The translations under genes and the position numbers were made by a program. This document shows positions 49,005 to 57,844 of a DNA stretch of 64,000 nucleotides, in pieces; position 1 is the first letter of the stretch; the number at the start of each line of letters is the position of its first letter. Under the pieces are notes generated by a model. The model was not told the origin of the DNA and did not search any database. It worked only from the letters and a program-made list of their open reading frames with translations. Origin of the DNA: Cesiribacter sp964504565 (GTDB lineage: Bacteria; Bacteroidota; Bacteroidia; Cytophagales; Cyclobacteriaceae); assembly GCA_964504565.1 (NCBI GenBank), contig CAZDEY010000012.1, positions 1-64,000 of the forward strand. The letters are read 5' to 3'.

Positions 49005-52000
49005 TTAGTCTAGTGTAATTTCAAGGGCCAAGCCGCGAAGCTCGTGTACCAGTACGTTAAACGATTCCGGTATATTAGGCTTCGGCATATTTTCACCCTT
49101 AACTATTGCTTCGTACGCTTTGGCACGGCCAACTACGTCGTCAGACTTAACAGTAAGAATTTCCTGAAGGATGTGCGATGCACCGAATGCTTCCAGTGCC
49201 CAAACTTCCATCTCACCAAAGCGCTGACCACCGAACTGAGCTTTACCACCCAGCGGCTGCTGCGTAATAAGCGAGTACGGTCCTATTGAACGGGCGTGCA
49301 TCTTATCGTCAACTAAATGGCCCAGCTTCAGCATATAAATAATACCTACGGTTACCGGCTGGTCAAACTTCTGGCCAGTACGCCCGTCGAACAAGTAAGC
49401 CCGGCCAAATTCAGGTAGCCCGGCGGCTGCTAACTCATCAGTTACTTCCTGAACACTGGCACCATCAAAGATTGGTGTGGCGTAGCGTTTGCCTAGCTTC
49501 TCACCGGCCCAACCAAGTACAGTTTCGTAAATCTGACCGATGTTCATACGCGAAGGCACACCCAGCGGGTTAAGCACTATGTCCATCGGGGTACCATCCG
49601 GTAAGAATGGCATATCTTCCTCGCGAACAATTTTTGCAACCACACCTTTGTTACCGTGGCGGCCCGCCATTTTGTCACCAACTTTCAGTTTACGCTTCTT
49701 AGCAATATAAACTTTAGCTAGCTGAACAATACCGGCCGGTAGCTCATCGCCTACTTCCAGGGTAAAGCGGTTACGCTTAAACTGGGCGGAAACCTCGTTA
49801 CGACGGCCTAAGTAGTTCTTTACTACCTTCTGTACTAAATCATTAGTATGCTCATCGTTAGTCCAGCCTTCCAGATTCAGGTCAGAAATTAGGTTAACTT
49901 CTTCCTGAACAGCATAGGTACTCTCATCGCGGTAAATGTTCTTATCCGGGAATAAGTTCTGGTCGATGTTATTACGGCTGAACTTTACTCCTTTAGACAT
50001 TACCTCATCACCAAACTTATGCTTGATGCCCTGAGAGCTTTTGCCATCCAGAATCTGGGTTAGCTTATTTATCATTTTAGCCCTTAGGCCAAGTAAGTCT
50101 TTTGCGTACTTAGCTTTTAGGGTTTCTACCTCTTTCTTAGCCCGGGCGCGGCTGTCTTTATCGCGCTTAGGGCGGGAGAATAGTTTGGTTTCGATTACCA
50201 CACCATTAAGTGATGGCGGTGCTTTCATCGAAGCATCCTTCACATCACCGGCTTTATCACCGAAGATAGCGCGAAGAAGTTTTTCTTCCGGCGTAGGATC
50301 GGTTTCGCCTTTAGGGGTAATTTTGCCAATTAATATATCACCTTCGCGAACCTCGGCACCGGTACGGATTACACCGTTCTCGTCAAGGTTACGTACGGCT
50401 TCTTCACTTACGTTAGGAATTTCCGAAGTCAGTTCTTCTTCACCACGTTTAGTATCCCGAACTTCCATCTCAAATTCTTCAATGTGGATTGAAGTAAAGA
50501 TATCGTCGCGAACTACTTTCTCGGAAATTACAATCGCATCCTCAAAGTTATACCCCTGCCAAGGCATGAAAGCCACCTTAAGGTTACGGCCTAATGCTAG
50601 GTCACCACCCTGGGTGGCGTAGCCTTCGCACAATACCTGGCCTTTAACTACGCGTTCCCCTTTAAGCACAATTGGCTTAAGGTTAATGCACGTATCCTGG
50701 TTGGTTCGGCGGAATTTGGTTAGCGAATGCGTTACGGTTTCCTCATCAAACGATACTATAGTTTCGTCATCAGTTTTATCGTAACGAATTTCTATTTTAG
50801 TTGAATCAACAAACTCTACCACACCATCGCCCTGGGCTACTACTAATGCGCGGCTATCCGAAGCTACCCGGCGCTCTAGGCCAGTACCCACAATTGGGGC
50901 CTCCGGACGAAGCAACGGAACTGCCTGGCGCTGCATGTTCGAACCCATCAGGGCACGGTTAGCATCATCGTGCTCTAGGAACGGAATTAGAGATGCGGCA
51001 ACCGATACAATCTGGTTAGGCGCAATATCCATATAGGTAAGCTGGTCCGGCTCAACTACCGGGAAGTCACCTTCGTACCGAGCTTTAACCCGATCATTTT
51101 CGAAATGACCAGTATCATCAATAGGCGCATTGGCCTGGGCAATATTATGGGTATCTTCTTCCTCGGCAGTCAGGTAAATAACATCGGAGCTTACAACACC
51201 TTCTTCTACCTTGCGGTAAGGTGTTTCAATAAAGCCCATGTTATTCACTTTAGCGTGAACGCAAAGCGAAGATATAAGACCAATATTCGGACCTTCCGGG
51301 GTTTCAATAGTACACAGACGGCCGTAGTGCGTATAGTGAACGTCACGAACCTCAAAACCAGCCCGCTCGCGGCTAAGCCCCCCCGGCCCAAGGGCCGACA
51401 TACGACGCTTATGGGTAACCTCCGCCAGTGGGTTGGTCTGATCCATAAACTGGCTTAATTGGTTAGTACCAAAGAAGCTGTTAATTACGCTGGAAAGGGT
51501 ACGGGCGTTAATTAGGTCAACTGGTTTGAAGTCCTCATTATCGCGCACGTTCATACGCTCCTTAATAGTACGCGCCATACGGGCAAGGCCAACGCCAAAC
51601 TGGGCGTAAAGCTGTTCGCCTACGGTACGCACCCGGCGGTTGCTCAAGTGGTCAATATCGTCCACTACCGCCTTAGAGTTTATAAGAGTAATCAGGAACT
51701 TTACAATCAGGATGATATCCTCGGTAGTCAGTACTTTGGTATCACGGCTAATATCAAGGCCTAATTTTTTATTTATACGATAGCGGCCAACCTCACCCAA
51801 ATCGTATCGCTTATCGCTGAAGAATAAGCTTTGAATGATATCGCGGGCAGTTTGTTCATCAGGCGCTTCGGTATTACGCAACTGACGGTAAATTTGCTCA
51901 ACCGCTTCTTTTTCTGAATTTGAATTATCTTTCTGAAGGGTATTATAAATGATGGTGTAATCATTTATATTTATATCCTCGCGGTGAAGAATAATGGACT

Positions 52001-52871
52001 CTACGCCGGAATCAAGAATAGTGTCTATATCTTCCTGATTGATTACTGAGTCGCGCTCAAGTAGCACCTCATTTCGGTCAATAGAAACTACTTCACCGGT
52101 GTCTTCGTCCACAAAGTCTTCCGTCCAGGTACGAAGTACCCGCGCAGCTAACTTACGACCAACCGCTTTCTTTAAGTTAGTTTTATTGGCCTTCATTTCT
52201 TCACTTAGACCAAACAGGTCTAAAATGGCTTTATCAGAACCATAGCCGATTGCACGTAAAAGAGTAGTAACCGGGAATTTCTTCTTACGATCAATGTAAG
52301 CGTACATAACGTTATTCACGTCAGTAGCAAATTCAATCCAAGAACCTTTGAACGGAATAATACGCGCCGAATACAGCTTAGTACCGTTGGTGTGCTTGCT
52401 CTGGGCAAAGAACACACCTGGCGAACGGTGTAATTGAGATACAATTACGCGCTCAGCTCCGTTAATCACGAAGGAGCCTTTTTCGGTCATGTAGGGAATA
52501 TTGCCCAGGAAAACTTCCTGCTCAATAGTTTCAAAATCTTCATTATCCTCGTCGTTACAACGCAGGCGAAGCTTTGCCTTTAAGGGTACTGAATAAGTTA
52601 GGCCACGGTCAATACTTTCGTCAACTGAGTATTTAGGCGGATCAAGCATATAATCCACAAACTCAAGAACAAAGTTTTCACGCGAGTCTGATATGGGGAA
52701 ATTCTCCATGAATACCTTATACAAGCCTTCGGAGGTGCGCTTATCGGGTGGGGTATCCAGTTGAAGAAAGTCCTGGTATGATTGCAATTGTACATCCAGA
52801 AAGTCAGGATAGTCAATTACGGTCTTGATAGAGGCAAAATTTTGCCGTTCGAGATGTTTAATTTTAGCCAA
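49005..52871 (-). CDS. rpoB: RNA polymerase beta subunit
   Basis: A 1288-residue subunit. The rifampicin pocket reads GTNQLSQFMDQTNPLAEVTH, then KRRMSALGPGGLSRERAGFE; the residues matching E. coli Asp516, His526 and Ser531 are present. Further hallmarks are GRNLKVAFMPWQGYNFEDAI and KVGDKMAGRHGNKGVVAKIV (catalytic lysines), and LGGKAQFGGQRFGEMEVWAL at the C-terminus. It follows rplL after a 167-nt structured gap. Confidence 0.98.
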   Translation of the reverse strand: MAKIKHLERQNFASIKTVIDYPDFLDVQLQSYQDFLQLDTPPDKRTSEGLYKVFMENFPISDSRENFVLEFVDYMLDPPKYSVDESIDRGLTYSVPLKAKLRLRCNDEDNEDFETIEQEVFLGNIPYMTEKGSFVINGAERVIVSQLHRSPGVFFAQSKHTNGTKLYSARIIPFKGSWIEFATDVNNVMYAYIDRKKKFPVTTLLRAIGYGSDKAILDLFGLSEEMKANKTNLKKAVGRKLAARVLRTWTEDFVDEDTGEVVSIDRNEVLLERDSVINQEDIDTILDSGVESIILHREDININDYTIIYNTLQKDNSNSEKEAVEQIYRQLRNTEAPDEQTARDIIQSLFFSDKRYDLGEVGRYRINKKLGLDISRDTKVLTTEDIILIVKFLITLINSKAVVDDIDHLSNRRVRTVGEQLYAQFGVGLARMARTIKERMNVRDNEDFKPVDLINARTLSSVINSFFGTNQLSQFMDQTNPLAEVTHKRRMSALGPGGLSRERAGFEVRDVHYTHYGRLCTIETPEGPNIGLISSLCVHAKVNNMGFIETPYRKVEEGVVSSDVIYLTAEEEDTHNIAQANAPIDDTGHFENDRVKARYEGDFPVVEPDQLTYMDIAPNQIVSVAASLIPFLEHDDANRALMGSNMQRQAVPLLRPEAPIVGTGLERRVASDSRALVVAQGDGVVEFVDSTKIEIRYDKTDDETIVSFDEETVTHSLTKFRRTNQDTCINLKPIVLKGERVVKGQVLCEGYATQGGDLALGRNLKVAFMPWQGYNFEDAIVISEKVVRDDIFTSIHIEEFEMEVRDTKRGEEELTSEIPNVSEEAVRNLDENGVIRTGAEVREGDILIGKITPKGETDPTPEEKLLRAIFGDKAGDVKDASMKAPPSLNGVVIETKLFSRPKRDKDSRARAKKEVETLKAKYAKDLLGLRAKMINKLTQILDGKSSQGIKHKFGDEVMSKGVKFSRNNIDQNLFPDKNIYRDESTYAVQEEVNLISDLNLEGWTNDEHTNDLVQKVVKNYLGRRNEVSAQFKRNRFTLEVGDELPAGIVQLAKVYIAKKRKLKVGDKMAGRHGNKGVVAKIVREEDMPFLPDGTPMDIVLNPLGVPSRMNIGQIYETVLGWAGEKLGKRYATPIFDGASVQEVTDELAAAGLPEFGRAYLFDGRTGQKFDQPVTVGIIYMLKLGHLVDDKMHARSIGPYSLITQQPLGGKAQFGGQRFGEMEVWALEAFGASHILQEILTVKSDDVVGRAKAYEAIVKGENMPKPNIPESFNVLVHELRGLALEITLD

Positions 52872-52973
52872 GACTTATATCGTTTGAATGAGAACCAGCT
52901 GTTTAAGAACCGGGCTTCAAGCCGCATAGTTCACTCTACAGTAAGTTCAATATAAAGAACAGGTACAAACAGG

Positions 52974-53032
52974 AAAAGACCTGACGAAATGCCAGGCCTA
53001 TATTACATCATCTGGACCGATGTAATGGTCCA
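52974..53032 (-). promoter_or_regulatory. Structured rplL-rpoB leader with mutually exclusive hairpins
   Basis: On the minus strand, TGGACC/GGTCCA (53013-53032) and TTACATC/GATGTAA (53003-53025) are two perfect stems whose arms lie in each other's loops, so only one can form. A third stem, GGCCTG with CAGGTC (52978-52998), is followed by TTTT and looks like a weak terminator. The layout suggests attenuation of rpoBC relative to rplJL. It is a proposal from sequence only. Confidence 0.5.
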
Positions 53033-53038
53033 TGAAGC

Positions 53039-53419
53039 TTACTTCAGCTCTACTTCAGCACCAGCTTCTTCAAGCTGCTTTTTCAATGCTTCAGCTTCGT
53101 CCTTAGCGATGCCTTCTTTAACAGCTTTAGGGGCGCTGTCTACAACTTCTTTAGCCTCTTTAAGACCAAGACCGGTAAGTTCTTTTACTAACTTAACTAC
53201 GGCTAATTTTGCGCTACCAGCTGACTTAAGAATTACATCGAATTCAGTTTGCTCAGCGGCTGCAGCACCACCTTCAGCAGCAGCACCACCACCAGCAACT
53301 GCTACTGCAGCGGCTGCCGGCTCAATGCCGTACTCGTCTTTAAGAATAGTGGCTAGTTCGTTAACTTCTTTTACTGTTAAGTTAACTAACTGTTCAGCGA
53401 ACGCTTTAAGATCTGCCAT
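53039..53419 (-). CDS. rplL: 50S ribosomal protein L7/L12
   Basis: A 126-residue stalk protein. The N-terminal dimer domain MADLKAFAEQLVNLTVKEVN is followed by an Ala/Gly-rich hinge (AAAAVAVAGGGAAAEGGAAA, about 35-60) and the factor-binding C-terminal domain EFDVILKSAGSAKLAVVKLV, KELTGLGLKEAKEVVD. It lies 35 nt after rplJ. Confidence 0.98.
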   Translation of the reverse strand: MADLKAFAEQLVNLTVKEVNELATILKDEYGIEPAAAAVAVAGGGAAAEGGAAAAEQTEFDVILKSAGSAKLAVVKLVKELTGLGLKEAKEVVDSAPKAVKEGIAKDEAEALKKQLEEAGAEVELK

Positions 53420-53454
53420 TTTTTAATAACCTTTAATTGTGAACGTTTTATACC

Positions 53455-53985
53455 TTATTCTGATTTTTCGGATAGGGTTTTAACCAAACCGGCAAGTGTA
53501 TTTTTACCGCTGTTAAGCGCGCCAAGTACATTTTGCATTGGTGAACCAAGTAATCCGATGATTTCGCCAATAAGCTCGTCTTTCGACTTAAGCTTGCTTA
53601 GCATATCCAGCTGCTCGTTTCCAATGAAGAGATCAGTATCGATGGAAGCACCCTTCATTTTCACACGATCGCCGTGTTTTTTCTTGTATTCAAGAATTAC
53701 CTTAGCCGGAGCCGAACCATTTTCTTTAGAGAACATAACTCCACTGAAACCAGTAAGTACTTCCTCGTTAAATGGAGCGTAGTCCGTATCCAGACGCTCA
53801 AGAGCCTTCTGAATAAATGTATTCTTGATTACCTTATATTCTATACCTTTGCTAAAGCACATGCGGCGGAAGTCATTAACTTCGGCTACCGTCATACCTC
53901 CAGCATTCATTATATAGAAATGACTGTTGTCTTTGAACTTATCAGTAAGTTCGTCTATAATTTGTGCTTTTTCTTCTCTGGTCAT
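53455..53985 (-). CDS. rplJ: 50S ribosomal protein L10
   Basis: A 176-residue stalk base protein. MTREEKAQIIDELTDKFKDN, GMTVAEVNDFRRMCFSKGIE and the C-terminal helix LGALNSGKNTLAGLVKTLSE that holds L12 dimers are visible. In E. coli L10 controls its own operon. It lies 2 nt after rplA. Confidence 0.97.
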   Translation of the reverse strand: MTREEKAQIIDELTDKFKDNSHFYIMNAGGMTVAEVNDFRRMCFSKGIEYKVIKNTFIQKALERLDTDYAPFNEEVLTGFSGVMFSKENGSAPAKVILEYKKKHGDRVKMKGASIDTDLFIGNEQLDMLSKLKSKDELIGEIIGLLGSPMQNVLGALNSGKNTLAGLVKTLSEKSE

Positions 53986-53987
53986 GA

Positions 53988-54686
53988 CTATATACCTGTT
54001 ACAGTGCTTTTATCGATAGTGATGCCCGGGCTCATAGTACTTGATAGATGTATGCTTCTAAAGTACGTACCCTTTGCTGATGAAGGCTTCAGTTTAGAAA
54101 TAGTCTGAAGCATTTCACGTACGTTGTCGGCAATTTTCTCCGGAGAGAAGCTTACTTTGCCAACACTAGCGTGAATGATACCGTATTTATCAACCTTAAA
54201 GTCGATTTTACCAGCTTTAACCTCATTAACCGCTTTGGCCACATCCATAGTAACGGTACCAGACTTAGGGTTGGGCATAAGACCACGTGGACCTAATACT
54301 CTACCTAACTTACCAACCTTAGCCATTACGGTAGGCATAGTAATGATAACGTCAACGTCAGTCCAGCCACCTTCAATCTTGCTGATGTACTCATCAAGAC
54401 CTACAAAGTCAGCACCGGCTTCTTTAGCTTCGGCCTCTTTATCTGGGGTTACCAGGGCAAGAACCTTAACTTCTTTACCAGTACCGTGCGGCAGAGAAAC
54501 CACGCCGCGAACCATTTGGTCGGCTTTACGAGGGTCTACTCCTAAGCGTACATCAATATCTACTGAAGAATCAAACTTAGTATTAGTGATATCTTTTACT
54601 AATTGAGAAGCTTCGTCTAGTGCGTAGGCTTTAGAAGAATCAATTTTCTCTAAAGCAGCTTTTTGATTTTTTGTCAGCTTTGCCAT
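53988..54686 (-). CDS. rplA: 50S ribosomal protein L1
   Basis: A 232-residue protein of the mobile L1 stalk that moves deacylated tRNA. Signature: FVGLDEYISKIEGGWTDVDV, PTVMAKVGKLGRVLGPRGLM, PNPKSGTVTMDVAKAV. The length is normal. It lies 4 nt after rplK. Confidence 0.98.
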   Translation of the reverse strand: MAKLTKNQKAALEKIDSSKAYALDEASQLVKDITNTKFDSSVDIDVRLGVDPRKADQMVRGVVSLPHGTGKEVKVLALVTPDKEAEAKEAGADFVGLDEYISKIEGGWTDVDVIITMPTVMAKVGKLGRVLGPRGLMPNPKSGTVTMDVAKAVNEVKAGKIDFKVDKYGIIHASVGKVSFSPEKIADNVREMLQTISKLKPSSAKGTYFRSIHLSSTMSPGITIDKSTVTGI

Positions 54687-54690
54687 GGTC

Positions 54691-55146
54691 TTATGCGTCT
54701 GCGTTTTCAGCCCAAGGAGCTTCGCCCGTAACGTTCACACCCATGCTGCGTGCCGTACCGGCAACCATACGCATGGCTGATTCAACCTCAAAAGCGTTAA
54801 GATCCTGCATTTTAGTTTCAGCAATAGTACGGATTTGATCCCAGCTAATGCTTCCTACTTTTTTACGGTTAGGTTCGGCTGAACCTTTCTTTAATTTGAT
54901 GGCATCCATCAACAATACGGCTGCCGGAGGGGTTTTCACAACAAAGTCAAACGACTTGTCGGAATAAACGGTAATTACTACCGGCAACACCTGACCCATT
55001 TTATCTTGGGTTCTGCCATTAAATTGCTTGCAGAACTCCATAATGTTCAGGCCCTTGGCACCTAATGCGGGGCCAACCGGGGGCGAAGGGTTTGCCTGGC
55101 CACCCTTGATCTGTAATTTCACAAATCCGGTTACTTCCTTAGCCAT
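54691..55146 (-). CDS. rplK: 50S ribosomal protein L11
   Basis: A 151-residue protein of the GTPase-associated centre, needed for RelA activation. KLQIKGGQANPSPPVGPALG with the proline-rich thiostrepton site, then AKGLNIMEFCKQFNGRTQDK and C-terminal AGTARSMGVNVTG are seen. It has a short C-terminal tail beyond the E. coli end. It lies 4 nt after nusG. Confidence 0.98.
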   Translation of the reverse strand: MAKEVTGFVKLQIKGGQANPSPPVGPALGAKGLNIMEFCKQFNGRTQDKMGQVLPVVITVYSDKSFDFVVKTPPAAVLLMDAIKLKKGSAEPNRKKVGSISWDQIRTIAETKMQDLNAFEVESAMRMVAGTARSMGVNVTGEAPWAENADA

Positions 55147-55150
55147 CTTG

Positions 55151-55705
55151 CTATTCTGTTTTCTCTACTTGCATATAATTTAACTCTACCGGCGTGTTGC
55201 GACCAAAAATCTTCACCGTAACGTTCAGTTTTTTGCGCTCCTCGAACACCTCTTCCACCGTACCGGTAAAGCCGCTAAACGGCCCATCCATCACTTTAAT
55301 GGACTCACCTACTACGTACGGGGTTTCCAGTTGTTCGCCGGCATCGGCCACTTCATCTACTTTACCTAGTATGCGGTTAACTTCGCTTTGGCGAAGCGGC
55401 ACCGGAACTTTGGCATTTCCTTCACCTGCCCCGAGGAAGCCGATTACGCCGGGGATGCTGGTGATGGTATGTTGAGCTTCGCCATGATCCAGATCGGCCG
55501 ATATAATTACGTAGCCCGGAAAGAAGTTTCGTTCGCGTACGCGCTTTTTGCCGTTACGCATTTCAAACACTTTCTCGGTCGGAATTAATACTTGCGGAAT
55601 CTGCTCCTCTAGTTTTTGGCGGGCAATTTCATTTTCAAGATAGGTCTTGATTTTTTTCTCCTGCCCGCTTACCACGCGGAGTACGTACCATTTAAGCTCG
55701 CTCAT
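55151..55705 (-). CDS. nusG: Transcription antitermination factor NusG
   Basis: A 184-residue elongation factor binding the RNA polymerase clamp and, through its tail, S10 or Rho. The NGN domain has KWYVLRVVSGQEKKIKTYLE and FFPGYVIISADL; the KOW domain has GESIKVMDGPFSGFTGTVEE. The length is normal. It lies 21 nt after secE. Confidence 0.97.
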   Translation of the reverse strand: MSELKWYVLRVVSGQEKKIKTYLENEIARQKLEEQIPQVLIPTEKVFEMRNGKKRVRERNFFPGYVIISADLDHGEAQHTITSIPGVIGFLGAGEGNAKVPVPLRQSEVNRILGKVDEVADAGEQLETPYVVGESIKVMDGPFSGFTGTVEEVFEERKKLNVTVKIFGRNTPVELNYMQVEKTE

Positions 55706-55726
55706 GTAGCGGAAGTTTGCCTTATT

Positions 55727-55918
55727 TTAAAACGCGTCATAGAACCAGCCAAGGCCGTTCTCAAACGCATAATCAATTGCGCCTATTACCAAGGCAAATA
55801 TTAGCGATGCAATCAGTACTAATACCGAACTACGCTGCAATTCGCTGTACGAAGGCCAGGTAACCTTGTGCTTCATCTCTTCGTAAGATTCACTCACAAA
55901 AGCTCTAAGCTTGTTCAT
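55727..55918 (-). CDS. secE: Preprotein translocase subunit SecE
   Basis: A 63-residue, single-helix SecE. The amphipathic segment FVSESYEEMKHKVTWPSYSE is the family signature, followed by one membrane helix (SSVLVLIASLIFALVIGAID). It clamps SecY (30529-31848). It lies 14 nt after tRNA-Trp and is likely cotranscribed with it and nusG. Confidence 0.96.
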   Translation of the reverse strand: MNKLRAFVSESYEEMKHKVTWPSYSELQRSSVLVLIASLIFALVIGAIDYAFENGLGWFYDAF

Positions 55919-55932
55919 AATGCTTTAGTTTG

Positions 55933-56005
55933 CACGGGTTGAGAGGCTCGAACTCCCGACACCTGGTTTTGGAGACCAGTGCTCTACCAACTGAGCTACA
56001 CCCGT
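55933..56005 (-). tRNA. tRNA-Trp (CCA)
   Basis: A 73-nt cloverleaf: acceptor ACGGGTG with AACCCGT, D stem GCTC/GAGC, anticodon arm CTGGT-CTCCAAA-ACCAG with anticodon CCA, T arm GGGAG-TTCGAGC-CTCTC and discriminator G. The CCA tail is not encoded. The innermost acceptor pair is G7-A66, a mismatch. Confidence 0.95.
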
Positions 56006-56041
56006 AGATGCACATACCCCCCCATCATGCTGAAAGGGAGT

Positions 56042-56050
56042 GCAAAGTTA
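56042..56050 (-). promoter_or_regulatory. -7 box of the tRNA-Trp-secE-nusG unit
   Basis: The minus strand reads TAACTTTGC followed by ACTCCC, the same discriminator as the leftward promoter at 381-413. It lies between the tuf terminator and tRNA-Trp. A TTTG is only 14 nt upstream, so the -33 box is unclear. Confidence 0.6.
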
Positions 56051-56068
56051 AGCAAGATTTTATACAAA

Positions 56069-56100
56069 TAAAAGCGCTTCTGAAAACAGAAACGCTTTTA
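56069..56100 (-). terminator. Terminator after tuf
   Basis: Arms TAAAAGCG-C-TTCTG and CAGAA-A-CGCTTTTA with one mismatch and loop AAAA, then TTTTATTT on the minus strand. It lies 21 nt after the tuf stop. Confidence 0.8.
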
Positions 56101-56121
56101 TTTTATATTACCTAACTAAGG

Positions 56122-57309
56122 TTAGTCTAGAATTTCAGTTACTTGACCAGATCCAACAGTACGGCCACCTTCGCGAATTGCAAAACGAAGACCTTTTTCC
56201 ATAGCGATTGGCTGGATAAGCTCAACCTCGATAGAAACGTTGTCACCAGGCATAACCATTTCTACTCCTTCTTGTAATCTGATTTCACCAGTTACGTCAG
56301 TTGTACGGAAGTAGAATTGTGGACGGTATTTAGTAAAGAATGGAGTGTGACGACCACCTTCTTCTTTGCTTAGTACGTATATCTCAGCTTTGAATTTCTT
56401 GTGCGGAGTTACTGACTTAGGCTTACAGATAACCATACCACGGCGGATTTGAGTTTTCTCAATACCACGAAGTAGGATACCTACGTTGTCACCAGCTTCA
56501 CCACGGTCAAGAATCTTGCGGAACATCTCAACACCAGTTACAGTAGAGGTTAGCTTCTCCTCGCCCATACCAAGAATTTCTACAGGCTCGCCAGAGTTAC
56601 AAACACCACGCTCAATACGACCGGTAGCAACAGTACCACGACCAGTGATAGAGAATACGTCCTCAATCGGCATTAGGAATGGCTGATCAACCAGACGCTC
56701 AGGCTCAGGAATGAACTCATCTACTGCGTTCATTAGCTCCTCAATCTTGGCTACCCACTCAGCTTCGCCGTTAAGGCCACCTAGAGCAGACCCCTGGATT
56801 ACCGGGATATCATCACCTGGGAAGTCATAATCGCTAAGTAGTTCGCGAACTTCCATTTCAACTAGTTCAAGAAGTTCTTCGTCGTCTACTAAGTCAACTT
56901 TATTTAAGAATACTACTAGCGCTGGTACACCTACCTGACGAGATAGAAGGATGTGCTCACGAGTTTGTGGCATTGGTCCGTCAGTAGCGGCAACTACTAG
57001 AATAGCGCCGTCCATCTGGGCAGCACCCGTAACCATGTTTTTTACGTAGTCAGCGTGACCAGGACAGTCAACGTGAGCGTAGTGACGCTTCTCAGTCTGG
57101 TACTCTACGTGTGACGTATTAATTGTAATACCGCGTTCTTTTTCTTCAGGAGCATTATCAATTGAAGAGAAGTCGCGCATTGAAGCAAGACCCTTATCTG
57201 CCAAAACCTTAGAAATGGCAGCAGTAAGGGTAGTTTTTCCGTGGTCTACGTGGCCGATCGTACCAATGTTAAGGTGCGGTTTCGACCGGTCAAAGGTTTC
57301 CTTTGCCAT
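56122..57309 (-). CDS. tuf: Elongation factor Tu
   Basis: A 395-residue GTPase that delivers aminoacyl-tRNA. Seen: GTIGHVDHGKTTLTAAISKV (P-loop), ERGITINTSHVEYQTEKRHY, DCPGHADYVKNM, NKVDLVDDEEL, then domain 2 with GRGTVATGRIERGV and domain 3 with GGRHTPFFTKYRPQFYFRT. It lies downstream of three tRNA genes and before a terminator. No second tuf copy is in the window. Confidence 0.99.
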   Translation of the reverse strand: MAKETFDRSKPHLNIGTIGHVDHGKTTLTAAISKVLADKGLASMRDFSSIDNAPEEKERGITINTSHVEYQTEKRHYAHVDCPGHADYVKNMVTGAAQMDGAILVVAATDGPMPQTREHILLSRQVGVPALVVFLNKVDLVDDEELLELVEMEVRELLSDYDFPGDDIPVIQGSALGGLNGEAEWVAKIEELMNAVDEFIPEPERLVDQPFLMPIEDVFSITGRGTVATGRIERGVCNSGEPVEILGMGEEKLTSTVTGVEMFRKILDRGEAGDNVGILLRGIEKTQIRRGMVICKPKSVTPHKKFKAEIYVLSKEEGGRHTPFFTKYRPQFYFRTTDVTGEIRLQEGVEMVMPGDNVSIEVELIQPIAMEKGLRFAIREGGRTVGSGQVTEILD

Positions 57310-57361
57310 AAATGAAAATCCCTAGGGTTGGTTTGATTAAAAACTTATTTAAAACAAATAG

Positions 57362-57433
<72 letters not shown>

Positions 57434-57504
57434 TTGTGCCGATGGCCCCTAAAAACCCCCGGCTTAAAATACGTATAACCAGTCCATATAACCGGCACTT
57501 ATTG

Positions 57505-57577
57505 AGCGGAAGACGAGGTTCGAACTCGCGACCTACAGCTTGGAAGGCTGTCGCTCTACCAGCTGAGCTACTTCCGC
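57505..57577 (-). tRNA. tRNA-Gly (TCC)
   Basis: A 73-nt cloverleaf with acceptor GCGGAAG/CTTCCGC, anticodon arm ACAGC-CTTCCAA-GCTGT with anticodon TCC, T arm GCGAG-TTCGAAC-CTCGT and discriminator T. Confidence 0.96.
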
Positions 57578-57646
57578 TTTAACTAGATTACTCTAGCTTT
57601 TTTTAAGTTTGTGTTATCCCAACTACTTCTTAGCCAGAATGTTTGG

Positions 57647-57727
57647 TGGGGAGGGCAGGATTCGAACCTGCGAAGCCGAAGCAACGGATTTACAGTCCGT
57701 CCCATTTGACCGCTCTGGAACCTCCCC
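57647..57727 (-). tRNA. tRNA-Tyr (GTA)
   Basis: An 81-nt class II tRNA with acceptor GGGGAGG/CCTCCCC, anticodon arm ACGGA-CTGTAAA-TCCGT with anticodon GTA, a long variable arm (TGCTTCGGCT) and T arm GCAGG-TTCGAAT-CCTGC, discriminator A. It is the first gene of the tRNA-tuf unit. Confidence 0.96.
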
Positions 57728-57788
57728 AAAGCTTACACTTCTCGAGCAAAACCTTACTACAATATGAGCGAGGTTTCGTTTAGAGTGT

Positions 57789-57820
57789 GCAAAGCTATAT
57801 ATCTTTTTGGGTTTTGCCAA
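57789..57820 (-). promoter_or_regulatory. Promoter of the tRNA-Tyr/Gly/Thr-tuf unit
   Basis: The minus strand has TTG (57818-57820), 20 nt, then TAGCTTTGC (57789-57797) and ACACTC. It lies 61 nt before the 5' end of tRNA-Tyr and after the aminopeptidase stop codon. Confidence 0.75.
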
Positions 57821-57844
57821 CCCCTGCCTTAAAATTTTTTGAAT

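Noticed and set aside
50041..50622. 193-codon frame antisense to rpoB
   Set aside because: It is rich in Ser and Pro and reflects rpoB codon structure; no promoter or family match is seen.
52989..53426. 145-codon frame antisense to rplL
   Set aside because: It is a low-complexity Ala/Ser translation of the reverse of the rplL hinge.
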